Below, piece by piece: positions 51,072-59,021 of a DNA stretch of 64,000 nucleotides. The stretch spans positions 53,816-117,815 of the forward strand of contig JACNKX010000185.1 of NCBI GenBank assembly GCA_014381825.1, given 5' to 3'. Made by a program: the position numbers and the translations under genes. How positions within the stretch are numbered: position 1 is the stretch's first letter; each line of letters starts with the position of its first letter. This DNA is from Planctomycetota bacterium (GTDB taxonomy: Bacteria; Planctomycetota; Planctomycetia; Pirellulales; Pirellulaceae). The notes under the pieces were generated by a model. That model had not been told where the DNA came from. It did not search any database and was given only the letters and a program-made list of their open reading frames with translations.

Positions 51072-53354
51072 ATGACCCGGCAACTGCGAAATAAGCGGCA
51101 TCTCCGAACTCAACTGGCATTAATGCTGGTTGCTCTGACTATCTTCACGGGCTGTCATCCGACACAGCCTTTCTATTTCCATGAAGATGGCGATCTGTCG
51201 CACTATCTCGATCACGCAACCGCGCTCGAAGATCCAGACAACTGGCAACCGATGCTGGAAGACGTCGAGTATGCCAAGGCTCCGATGACGATCACCAATC
51301 CCGATTTCGATGAGATGTGGGACATGTCATTGGAAGAAGTCGTTTCGATCGCGATGCAGAACAGCAAAGTGGTCCGAAACCTTGGCGGCGTGACTCCGTT
51401 TGGCTTTGCGGATGCACTGGTTGGACGAACTGGTAGTGCAGCTACGATTTACGATACCGCGATCACGGAGGTTGGCGTCGAACAAGCGCTCGCAGCCTTC
51501 GACGCTGAATTCCGGCTTCGCGGAACATCTGGAACAAATGGAATACTTAACACCACGGATCGGCCCAGCCAATTCTCTGCTGGCATCCCTGGCTTCCCGC
51601 AGTTCCAAAGGCAGACAGATGGTGGCCTTCGAGCTGACCTAACGAAGCAGACGGCAAGTGGCTCGCGGTTCACGCTTAGCAATCAGACCGACTACCGGCG
51701 AGGCAACAGCGTCACCGCAGTAACCGACGGAAGTTTTTGGACAACGGCGCTCGAGGCACGAGTCGATCATCCGTTGCTTCGCGGTTCTAACAACGGCCAA
51801 TTGTACAACCCTTCGTCCGCTGCAAACGGGACGAAGATCAATCGGATTCCTGTGCTTCTCGCCCGCATTAACACCGACGTGAGTCTCGCGACGTTTGAAG
51901 CAAGCGTCCGCAATCTCGTGCTCGACATCGAGAACACTTACTGGGACCTGCACGCGGCCTACCGCAATCTCGAAACGTCGAAGATCGGTCGCGACAGTGC
52001 GCAGGTCACTTGGAACAACGTTTACGAAAAGGTCAAAGGCGGAATCGAGAATGCCCAGGCCGAAGCACAATCCCGCGAGCAGTACTTCTTCTTCCGTTCC
52101 CAGCTTGAGACCGCGTTACGAGATCTGTACAACGTCGAGAATCGCCTCCGATACTTAATGGGGATCGCAGCGACGGACGGACGCTTGGTCCGTCCAAGCG
52201 ACGAGCCTACCGCCGCTCGCATCACGCACGATTGGCGGCTGATCCACACCGAAGCTCTGCTTCGCAGCCCGGAACTTCGGCAGCAAAAGTGGACGATCGA
52301 AAGCCAAGAACTTCGTTTGGCCCTGGCAAAGAACAGCCTCCTTCCGCAACTCGATGTCGGTGCGTTCTATCGATGGGTAGGTGCGGGCGACGATCTGATC
52401 AACGCAGACCGAAACGGCCTAAACTTCCCAGTCGATGGCTCGACCGCGTTCGACGAACTGACCGAAGGCAACTATCAAGAGGCGGGCCTGTTGTTCACTT
52501 TTGGTATGCCAATCGGCTTTCGATCTGAATTGGCGGGCGTTCGGGCTGCTCAGCTCGGTCTGGTTCGTTCGCAGGCTCAACTTGAAGACATGGAGCTTAA
52601 TACGTCTCATCTGTTGACCACGGCAGTCCGAAATCTCGACTTCAACTATCAGTCAGCCCAAACACACTTCAATCGCTGGAAGGCTTCGCAGGCCGAGGTT
52701 GATTCGGTGGACGCGTTGTACCGTGGCGGTAAAACGACACTGGATCTTGTCCTCGACGCGCAACGTCGTCGGGCCCAAGCTCAAATCGACTACTATCGCG
52801 CTCTCAGCGAGTACAACAAGTCGATTGCCGAAGTTCACTTCCGCAAGGGATCGCTGTTGGAATACAACAACATCCATCTCGCCGAAGGACCGTGGGCTGA
52901 CAAAGCTTATTGGGATGCCATGGAACACGCCCGGGAACGCGATGCGAGCTACTACTTGAACTACGGCTACACACGGCCCGGCGTCATCAGCCAAGGCCCA
53001 GTCGGTCAAGGACCAGTATCACAATATATCGGCGACATGCCGGTCGACGGGTCGAACGCTGGAGACGGCTCCGAGTTGGTTCCCACTCCGGCACCAACGC
53101 CTGCCGAGCGTCCTGAAGCCGGCGACGACGCTCCGCAAGAGCCAGGTCCCATCACGACTCGCCCCGAGGGTCCCGCATTAAACGCGCCGTTGCGAGCCGG
53201 TACGCAACGCGGATCGTTGAACGTCGCAACACACACCGGCAATTCGTTCGAGTGGGGATCGCTGGGGCTGACGCCTTCAGCCGCCACTTCGGAACCTTCC
53301 GCCGATGGCAACGCGTTGCGTCAAGCCTCCTACGGCGAGCCGCTTCGACAGTAG
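51072..53354 (+). CDS. TolC-family outer-membrane channel, lipoprotein, Pro-rich tail
   Basis: 760 residues. The lipobox LTIFTGC gives a lipid-modified N-terminus, as in NodT/OprM channels. Residues about 85-620 carry the two outer-membrane efflux repeats (ENTYWDLHAAYRNLETSKIG and NLDFNYQSAQTHFNRWKASQ, with YRGGKTTLDLVLDAQR). The last 120 residues are Pro/Gly/Gln-rich and contain PAPTPAERPEAGDD, a planctomycete addition. It would form the exit duct of an efflux or type I secretion pump; no partner pump is adjacent. The family normally has about 450 residues, so this is a long form. Confidence 0.88.
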   Translation: MTRQLRNKRHLRTQLALMLVALTIFTGCHPTQPFYFHEDGDLSHYLDHATALEDPDNWQPMLEDVEYAKAPMTITNPDFDEMWDMSLEEVVSIAMQNSKVVRNLGGVTPFGFADALVGRTGSAATIYDTAITEVGVEQALAAFDAEFRLRGTSGTNGILNTTDRPSQFSAGIPGFPQFQRQTDGGLRADLTKQTASGSRFTLSNQTDYRRGNSVTAVTDGSFWTTALEARVDHPLLRGSNNGQLYNPSSAANGTKINRIPVLLARINTDVSLATFEASVRNLVLDIENTYWDLHAAYRNLETSKIGRDSAQVTWNNVYEKVKGGIENAQAEAQSREQYFFFRSQLETALRDLYNVENRLRYLMGIAATDGRLVRPSDEPTAARITHDWRLIHTEALLRSPELRQQKWTIESQELRLALAKNSLLPQLDVGAFYRWVGAGDDLINADRNGLNFPVDGSTAFDELTEGNYQEAGLLFTFGMPIGFRSELAGVRAAQLGLVRSQAQLEDMELNTSHLLTTAVRNLDFNYQSAQTHFNRWKASQAEVDSVDALYRGGKTTLDLVLDAQRRRAQAQIDYYRALSEYNKSIAEVHFRKGSLLEYNNIHLAEGPWADKAYWDAMEHARERDASYYLNYGYTRPGVISQGPVGQGPVSQYIGDMPVDGSNAGDGSELVPTPAPTPAERPEAGDDAPQEPGPITTRPEGPALNAPLRAGTQRGSLNVATHTGNSFEWGSLGLTPSAATSEPSADGNALRQASYGEPLRQ

Positions 53355-53466
53355 CAACAGACCGAGTCGGCGAAGCTGCCTCTTGTCGCCTTACAACGCA
53401 AACACTGCGTCGACATTCAAACCATTCATCAACTCAGAGCCATTCAAATCGACTGGGAGCGATTGG

Positions 53467-53533
53467 ACACGGATAGCACGGGATACGCGGAGACAATCGG
53501 CTTACGGCTGTTCTCCGTCCGTGCTGTCCGTGT
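53467..53533. repeat. Inverted repeat downstream of the TolC-like gene
   Basis: ACACGGATAGCACGG (53467-53481) is complementary to CCGTGCTGTCCGTGT (53519-53533) with one mismatch. Inner CGGAGA/TCTCCG extends the stem. It could end the TolC-like transcript. Confidence 0.6.
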
Positions 53534-53577
53534 TTCCCTTTAGTCGGGCGGCGGAAATCGACTTACCACTCGCCTAA

Positions 53578-53708
53578 GTAGCCATCACGCTCCGAGTGAT
53601 GAGCGCTGGAATCCAGTTTCGCGGCGAAGATGCCCTTTGGGAAGATGCCCTTTGGGGATTCGTTGGACCGCGACCCAAGTGCTCGTCACTCGAAGCGTGA
53701 TTGGCTAC
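53578..53708. repeat. GTAGCC-family palindromic element with 27-28-bp terminal arms
   Basis: GTAGCCATCACGCTCCG (starting 53578) and the reverse complement of 53681-53708 match over 27-28 bp with a few changes. Its left arm is almost the same as the hairpin at 20251-20280. Inside, GAAGATGCCCTTTGG is tandemly duplicated (53626-53640, 53641-53655). The size and ends suggest a MITE-like element upstream of tmk. Confidence 0.7.
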
Positions 53709-53767
53709 AAGCACATCGCTGCCCCTACTACCGCTCTCCTCGCCGAGCTTCGTAGAATGCAGCCACA

Positions 53768-54403
53768 ATGACAGGCTTATTCTTCACTTTTGACGGAATC
53801 GATGGCGTTGGCAAATCCACTCAGATGGAGTTGTTTTGCGAGTGGCTCCGCGACAACGGCCATGATGTCGTACAGTGTCGCGATCCGGGAGGGACGCCGC
53901 TGGGCGAGGCTCTCCGTGAGATCATTCTTCACGAGCAGGAGATGCCGCTCTGCCCGACCTCCGAGATGCTCCTCTATATGGCATCGCGTGCTCAGCTAGT
54001 GGCTGAAGTAATTGGTCCGGCGATCACGGCTGGAAAAACAGTAGTCTCGGACCGCTTCCTAGTCTCAAACGTTGCTTATCAAGGGCATGCCGGTGGTGTC
54101 GAGGTCAGTGACGTTTGGTCCGTCGGTGCGATCGCAACGAACGGCGTGCGGCCCGATCTGACTTTGATGCTCGACATGCGCGTCGAGCAAGCTGCCACGC
54201 GGCTGAATCGCGATCTGGATCGGATCGAATCGCGAGGCACGGAGTTCCTTAACCGAGTTCGCGATGGGTTCTTGCTCGAAGCAGCGAAAGCCCCCGAACG
54301 CATCGCCGTGATCGACGCGACACGCGACATCGAAAGCATTCAAGCCGACATTCGAACTCTTGCGGGACGAGTCATCGACGTGAAAGGTAGTACGCGCGCA
54401 TGA
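53768..54403 (+). CDS. tmk: Thymidylate kinase
   Basis: 211 residues, normal for Tmk, which converts dTMP to dTDP. P-loop FDGIDGVGKST, the thymidine loop RDPGGTPLGE (the usual REPGGT with Asp for Glu) and DRF in VVSDRFLVS are present. LMLDMRVEQAATRLNRDLDR forms the lid region. The holB ATG overlaps its TGA by 4 nt. Cytoplasmic. Confidence 0.96.
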   Translation: MTGLFFTFDGIDGVGKSTQMELFCEWLRDNGHDVVQCRDPGGTPLGEALREIILHEQEMPLCPTSEMLLYMASRAQLVAEVIGPAITAGKTVVSDRFLVSNVAYQGHAGGVEVSDVWSVGAIATNGVRPDLTLMLDMRVEQAATRLNRDLDRIESRGTEFLNRVRDGFLLEAAKAPERIAVIDATRDIESIQADIRTLAGRVIDVKGSTRA

Positions 54404-55461
54404 GCTGGCAAGGAGTCGAAGGCCACGATGAAAACGTCGAACGATTTCGCCGAATATTGGCAAGTGGCCGACTAGCCAGCACATTCTTGTTCGTCGGACC
54501 ACCAGGCGTCGGAAAGCGAACCTTCGCGTTGAAACTAGCTCAGGCGTTACTTTGCGAAGTCGTCTCGGATGTCGAGTTGAGTCCCTGTGGTTCGTGCCCT
54601 TCTTGCCAGCAAGTTGCTGCGCGATCTCATCCGGACCTGGAGCTAGTCGCCAAACCGGCGGACAGAAGTTTTATCCCCGTCGACGTCTTCATTGGTGATC
54701 GAGACCATCGCAGGCGAGTTGGCTTGTGTCATAACATCGCGCTCAAGCCATTCCTTGGTGGCCGAAAGATCGCAATCATCGACGATGCTGACTACCTGAA
54801 CCAAGAAGGTGCGAACTGTTTGCTCAAGACGCTCGAGGAGCCGCCGCCCAAGTCGGTTATCATCCTGATCGCGTCCAGCGAACAGACCCAGCTTCCAACG
54901 ATTCGCTCGCGTTGCCAGATCGTTCGTTTTTTCCCTTTACAGGAAGAAGTCGTGGCATCGCTGCTACGATCAAGCGGTGCGACCGAAACAGAAGCTGAAG
55001 CGAAGCAACTCGCCAGCTTAAGCCACGGAAGCCTACAACAAGCGAAGCAATTCCTCGATTCGGAACTCTGTGAATTTCGCGATGAGTTCCTCGCAAGACT
55101 AGGCCAATTGCCCGAGAAAACGGTTGCTCTGGCGACCGACGTGGGTGTCTTCGTCGATGCGGCCGGAAAGGACGCTCCGGTTCGACGAGAACGATTGAAA
55201 CTCGTGATTATGATCGCCGTCGATTTCTATCGAGAACTAGTCCGTCAAGCGAGCGGTGTTGCGTCGGCGAGCGACGTCACTGTGAGCACGAGCGTCGAGA
55301 CGACAATTCGTCATCGGAGCGTGGACGTCGAGGCAACTGCTTGTTGCGTCGAGCGATGTCTTGATGCACAAGCTCAAGTCGACGCAAACGCCAACCAAGC
55401 GACATTGATCGAATGCTGGATCGATGACTTGGCAAGGTTGTGCGAAGCCGCGCAGGTGTGA
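54400..55461 (+). CDS. holB: DNA polymerase III clamp-loader delta' subunit-like protein
   Basis: 353 residues. GPPGVGKRT is the P-loop-like motif, CGSCPSCQQ with the earlier Cys gives the zinc site, IIDDADYLNQEGANCLLKTLEEPP is the SRC-region block, and SRCQIVRF the arginine-finger SRC motif. The tmk-holB overlap is the common bacterial arrangement. It assembles with DnaX and HolA to load the sliding clamp. Confidence 0.93.
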   Translation: MSWQGVEGHDENVERFRRILASGRLASTFLFVGPPGVGKRTFALKLAQALLCEVVSDVELSPCGSCPSCQQVAARSHPDLELVAKPADRSFIPVDVFIGDRDHRRRVGLCHNIALKPFLGGRKIAIIDDADYLNQEGANCLLKTLEEPPPKSVIILIASSEQTQLPTIRSRCQIVRFFPLQEEVVASLLRSSGATETEAEAKQLASLSHGSLQQAKQFLDSELCEFRDEFLARLGQLPEKTVALATDVGVFVDAAGKDAPVRRERLKLVIMIAVDFYRELVRQASGVASASDVTVSTSVETTIRHRSVDVEATACCVERCLDAQAQVDANANQATLIECWIDDLARLCEAAQV

Positions 55462-55497
55462 CCCCGCTTCCACCGCTTCTATGTAACGCGGACGGAC

Positions 55498-55920
55498 TCA
55501 GAGTTCACCTTGAAGCGTAATTATCAGCCTTCGTGATCCACCACGGTTTCGGTGTTCGCACAAATAGATTCCCTGCCAAGTCCCGAGCAACAATCGACCG
55601 TCGCAAACCGGCACCGACACCGAGCTTCCCATCATCGAAGCCTTCACGTGGGCCGGCATGTCGTCGGGACCCTCCAATGTGTGAATGTAGGGAAAGCTCT
55701 CGGGAACGATCTTGTTAACCGACATCTCCAAGTCGACGGGAACGTCAGGATCAGCGTTCTCGTTAATCGTCAACGAAGCAGATGTGTGTTGAATAAAGAC
55801 GTGGAGCAAGCCCACGTTGACATTGCGCAGTTCCGGTAATGCATCAACTATTTGCGATGTGATTAGGTGGAAACCACGCGGTCGTGGGGAGAGCTCGATC
55901 GACGCTTGAAACCATCCCAT
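55498..55920 (-). CDS. YjbQ/UPF0047 family protein
   Basis: 140 residues. GLLHVFIQHTSASLTINENAD and LLLGTWQGIYLCEHR are the diagnostic blocks of UPF0047; conserved His (QHTSA) and CEHR surround a metal-like pocket. Some members have weak thiamin-phosphate synthase activity, but the physiological role is not established. Convergent with holB and divergent from the small gene at 56191. Confidence 0.94.
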   Translation of the reverse strand: MGWFQASIELSPRPRGFHLITSQIVDALPELRNVNVGLLHVFIQHTSASLTINENADPDVPVDLEMSVNKIVPESFPYIHTLEGPDDMPAHVKASMMGSSVSVPVCDGRLLLGTWQGIYLCEHRNRGGSRRLIITLQGEL

Positions 55921-55961
55921 TCAACGACTCACAGACCAAGGAAAAGGCTAGGTAAATTTCC

Positions 55962-55989
55962 TTGACATTCTGCGCCATACGGGAATAAT
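55962..55989 (+). promoter_or_regulatory. Sigma70-like promoter for the 74-residue protein gene
   Basis: A perfect TTGACA at 55962-55967 is followed after 16 bp by AATAAT (55984-55989, five of six to consensus). It faces the gene at 56191 and predicts a leader of about 195 nt that contains a hairpin TCGGCGTT/AACGCCGA (56121-56140) and a possible 30-codon upstream ORF at 56021-56113. Confidence 0.65.
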
Positions 55990-56190
55990 TACAAGACATT
56001 CGCAACGGAAACCGTATTCAATGAAGTATCTGGGCCGACAAAGCATCCCACCCAGGCCCGAAATTAAGACGCCCCGCCAATTACGAATACGTGTTGATCA
56101 TTCGAAGAAATAGACTGGAATCGGCGTTCGCAAACGCCGAACGAAATAAGACCATTTAGTAATCACAGATGTGAGAAGGGAAGAGGTTAG

Positions 56191-56415
56191 ATGCACAACG
56201 TAAGCAATGTGTTCGAGGCGATTCTGAAGTACGGCCACGACGAGGATTTCGCCCCTGAGGTAAATGAAGAGTTTGAAGCGACCGACGCTCCTGCAGGCTC
56301 GGATGAGAAAATCGAGATCATGCGTCAACGCGTCGCTCTCGGCATGCCGCTTTGGCACAGTTCGGACCGCGTCGATTACAGCGGACTGACGGGTGCGGTT
56401 CGCCCACGCGAGTAA
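56191..56415 (+). CDS. Small conserved-looking protein of unknown function
   Basis: 74 residues, acidic in the first half (HDEDFAPEVNEEFEAT) with the C-terminal block EKIEIMRQRVALGMPLWHSSDR. AGAGG lies 4 nt before the ATG, within an AAGGGAAGAGG tract. The gene has its own promoter and terminator, so it is monocistronic. I have seen the RVxLGxPLWH pattern in small planctomycete proteins but know no function. It has no signal peptide or membrane segment. Confidence 0.65.
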   Translation: MHNVSNVFEAILKYGHDEDFAPEVNEEFEATDAPAGSDEKIEIMRQRVALGMPLWHSSDRVDYSGLTGAVRPRE

Positions 56416-56443
56416 ATCGCGTATACCAGATATTGAAGCAATG

Positions 56444-56475
56444 AACGGGGACGTCAATTCGACGTTCCCGTTTTT
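56444..56475 (+). terminator. Intrinsic terminator of the small-protein gene
   Basis: AACGGGGACGTC (56444-56455) pairs with GACGTTCCCGTT (56461-56472) over 12 bp with one G-T pair, and TTT plus CTTG follow. It ends the transcript 29 bp after the stop. Confidence 0.75.
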
Positions 56476-56690
56476 CTTGCTAGCATCGCATGCAATCTCT
56501 CTTCGACGTAGGTAAACGCAGTGTTGATCGCACGTGATTCGGGTGGTTTCTGAAACCTGCCGAATAAAAACTGCACTAGAGCCGCCACCCTCCTTCGGCT
56601 ACCCTTCTGCCCCGGTCTTCTAGCGGAACACGGCCCGCGTTAGGCCGTTAGTTCAGCAATGTTCTGTCCGGCTGCCCAAGGAGGGGCGTT

Positions 56691-57668
56691 TTGCGGAACT
56701 CTTCGTTACTTGTCATCGTTGCGTTGCTCGCCGGTGGTGGCTGGTTCTTCCTTCAGAACTTCGATGTCGAAGGCCTCGATGGGGTCGAGATTAAGAAGAA
56801 GGGTGGAGCCTCGACGTTCCCCGTCAGCGTTGCCGGTCCTGAGATTCCGGCATTCCAACCGAACGATACGATCAAGATCGCTTCGTTCAACATCCAAGTC
56901 TTTGGCCAGAGCAAGCTCTCGAAGCCCAAAGCCATGGAGATCTTGGCACGCGTCATCCGGCAATTCGACATCGTCGCGATCCAAGAGATTCGTTCGCGAG
57001 ATCAAGACGTCTTGCCACGCTTCATCGAGATCATCAATTCGGCCGGGCGCAGTTACGATTTCGTGATCGGCCCGCGAATCGGAGACACGAGCAGCAAGGA
57101 ACAATACGCATTCATCTTTGACCGTCAGACCATCGAAGTCGATCGAACATTCTTGTACACGATCAACGACATCGACAACTTGCTACACCGGGAACCGCTC
57201 GTCGGTTGGTTTCGAACGCGTGGTCCGAAGCCTGATGAAGCCTTTACCTTCACGTTGGTCAATGTGCATACCGATCCGGACATCGTCGCGACGGAGATGT
57301 CAGTCATGGACGACGTTTATCGTGTTGTGCGAGACGACAAGCGGAACGAAGACGATGTGATCATTCTCGGCGATTTCAATGCCGATCATGCACACCTCGG
57401 TGAGCTGGGCCAAGTACCCGGCATCAGTTGGGCGATCGCCGGTATTCCAACAAACGTGCGGCGAACAAAGCAATACGATAACCTCGTATTTCACAGTCAG
57501 GCGACTCGTGAATTCGTTGGCCGCAGTGGCGTCGTCGACTTCATGCGAGATTACAATCTGAGCACAGAGGAAGCTCTTGAAGTCTCCGACCACCTTCCAG
57601 TCTGGGCCGAGTTCAGTATCTACGAAGGCGGAACTCCGGGTTATGTTGCTTCACGCCCGTCGAGATAA
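56691..57668 (+). CDS. Endonuclease/exonuclease/phosphatase family protein, membrane anchored
   Basis: 325 residues from TTG 56691, which has AAGGAGG 6 nt upstream and starts the only sensible N-terminus. A signal anchor (SLLVIVALLAGGGWFFL) is followed by a DNase I-like fold: IASFNIQVFG, IVAIQEIRSR, VNVHTDPD, ILGDFNAD and VSDHLPVWAEF carry the metal and catalytic residues. It may cleave nucleic acids or phosphoesters at the outer face of the membrane. No ATG is available nearby in frame. Confidence 0.86.
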   Translation: MRNSSLLVIVALLAGGGWFFLQNFDVEGLDGVEIKKKGGASTFPVSVAGPEIPAFQPNDTIKIASFNIQVFGQSKLSKPKAMEILARVIRQFDIVAIQEIRSRDQDVLPRFIEIINSAGRSYDFVIGPRIGDTSSKEQYAFIFDRQTIEVDRTFLYTINDIDNLLHREPLVGWFRTRGPKPDEAFTFTLVNVHTDPDIVATEMSVMDDVYRVVRDDKRNEDDVIILGDFNADHAHLGELGQVPGISWAIAGIPTNVRRTKQYDNLVFHSQATREFVGRSGVVDFMRDYNLSTEEALEVSDHLPVWAEFSIYEGGTPGYVASRPSR

Positions 57669-57708
57669 GTGTGACAGTTGTCACTCAATTCAACTACACC
57701 AAGCCGAC

Positions 57709-58227
57709 TCACATCATCATCAGCAGGCCCCAAGCCGCAAATGTCTGCAACGCCATCACCGCACAAGCGACGTATGCCATCCAGCTTCCGCGAAGTCGTC
57801 CGTGCGAGGCTGCTATCTGCGGTAAGGCAATGACGCCGAATACAAACGCGACCAGCGCGAAGACGCTCCCAATCGGCGGTACGATGATCGAGGGAATGCT
57901 CAACATTGCTAGGACGAACGACGTAATGGCAAAGCCAGATTGCTTCGACCTAGATTGATTCGACAAGGAGACGCTTTGAGGCTGTCCACTCGGCGTGTGT
58001 CTTTGAGTGAGCGATTCGCGTCGTGCTTCTCGTACAGGTCGATCGAGGATGTCGAGTCTCGCGTCTTCGCTGCAGTAAGCCTCGGGCGGGTCGAGCGACC
58101 GTAGAAGCTGTAAGACACCCTCGCGAGTGATCTCCTCGCCTTGTTGGTCGAGCATTTCAAAAAGCTGATCCTCGACCGCTTGAACGATCTCTGACCTTTC
58201 GGATCGCGAGATACCGCTATCGATCAA
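57709..58227 (-). CDS. Membrane protein with HAAS-like helix and DUF4190-like segment
   Basis: 172 residues from TTG 58227. The N-terminal part (SRSERSEIVQAVEDQLFEML and GVLQLLRSLDPPEAY) resembles the HAAS/DUF1700 fold often fused to membrane sensors. The C-terminal part has three hydrophobic segments (SFVLAMLSIPSIIVPPIG, FALVAFVFGVIALPQIA, WMAYVACAVMALQTFAAW) like DUF4190. The start is uncertain; the open frame extends about nine codons upstream without an ATG. Function unknown. Confidence 0.65.
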   Translation of the reverse strand: MIDSGISRSERSEIVQAVEDQLFEMLDQQGEEITREGVLQLLRSLDPPEAYCSEDARLDILDRPVREARRESLTQRHTPSGQPQSVSLSNQSRSKQSGFAITSFVLAMLSIPSIIVPPIGSVFALVAFVFGVIALPQIAASHGRLRGSWMAYVACAVMALQTFAAWGLLMMM

Positions 58228-58304
58228 GATGCGGTCATCGTTTGCCCGTTATTTATCGAGGGCATTACGATTCCGCTCAGCGAAGGGTGGTAGCCGCCTC
58301 TCCT

Positions 58305-58991
58305 CTAGTCCCTTACTAAATGCGGCTTCACGAGCGCTGTCCAAAGTGCATAACCTTCTGCACTCAAGTGAAGACCATCTTTGACAAAGAGTTCGTTTCG
58401 GGGCATTCCATCGGAACCAATCATCGGCTTGTCGATGTCCACGAACTCTAGCCGCTCGTTCTTTACGGCAACTTCCGTGATCAGTCGATTTGCTTCTCGC
58501 ACTTGCTGCACCAAAGCCCATCGCTTGATGCTAGGTTTCACCGCGATGTAGACGATCTTCGTTTTGGGCAGCTTGGCGTGAATCATTCCGACGAGTTGCT
58601 TGAAGTCATTACACACTTGTTGCGGTGTTTTGTCGTGCGCGATGTCGTTGTCGCCTGCGTAAACGACAACAATGCGAGGATCATACTTAAGAATAATTCT
58701 CTCCGCGAACTCGACCGAATCCGAGACCTCCGAGCCGCCGAACCCGCGATTAATGGGCTCCAGATCTGGGAACGACTTGGCCAGATCCCACTTCCGGATG
58801 CTGGAGCTGCCTACGAAGACGATTCCATTTTTTGGTGGTGCTTGCTTGGCGTCTTGTTCCTCAAACGCTTGAATTGCCGACTCCCAGCGACTCTCTTCGG
58901 CGACAACCCTTTCAGCGTTTACAGCGACCAGCGTAACGACGGACAGCGCCACAACGGTGTAAGCAAAATGTGTGTCTGCAAAAAAACGCAT
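58305..58991 (-). CDS. Exported SGNH/GDSL-type hydrolase
   Basis: 228 residues with a signal-anchor-like start (FAYTVVALSVVTLVAVNA). The four SGNH blocks are present: GSSSIRKW with the nucleophile Ser, NRGFGGSEVSD, YAGDNDI with Asn, and DGLHLSAEGY with the Asp-His pair. Members hydrolyse esters, often acetyl groups on carbohydrates. No co-transcribed partner is obvious. Confidence 0.88.
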   Translation of the reverse strand: MRFFADTHFAYTVVALSVVTLVAVNAERVVAEESRWESAIQAFEEQDAKQAPPKNGIVFVGSSSIRKWDLAKSFPDLEPINRGFGGSEVSDSVEFAERIILKYDPRIVVVYAGDNDIAHDKTPQQVCNDFKQLVGMIHAKLPKTKIVYIAVKPSIKRWALVQQVREANRLITEVAVKNERLEFVDIDKPMIGSDGMPRNELFVKDGLHLSAEGYALWTALVKPHLVRD

Positions 58992-59021
58992 TGGTAAACT
59001 CCGCGAGTGGGCATGAAACAG

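Larger units (their letters stand above)
53355..53767. other. 413-bp repeat-rich intergenic region
   Basis: No gene is seen. It contains two inverted-repeat elements (53467-53533 and 53578-53708) and a 15-bp tandem duplication inside the second. Confidence 0.6.

Noticed and set aside
50837..51094. Plus-strand open frame of 85 codons before the TolC-like gene
   Set aside because: Cys/Arg-rich, overlaps the TolC start, no ribosome-binding site and no recognisable pattern.
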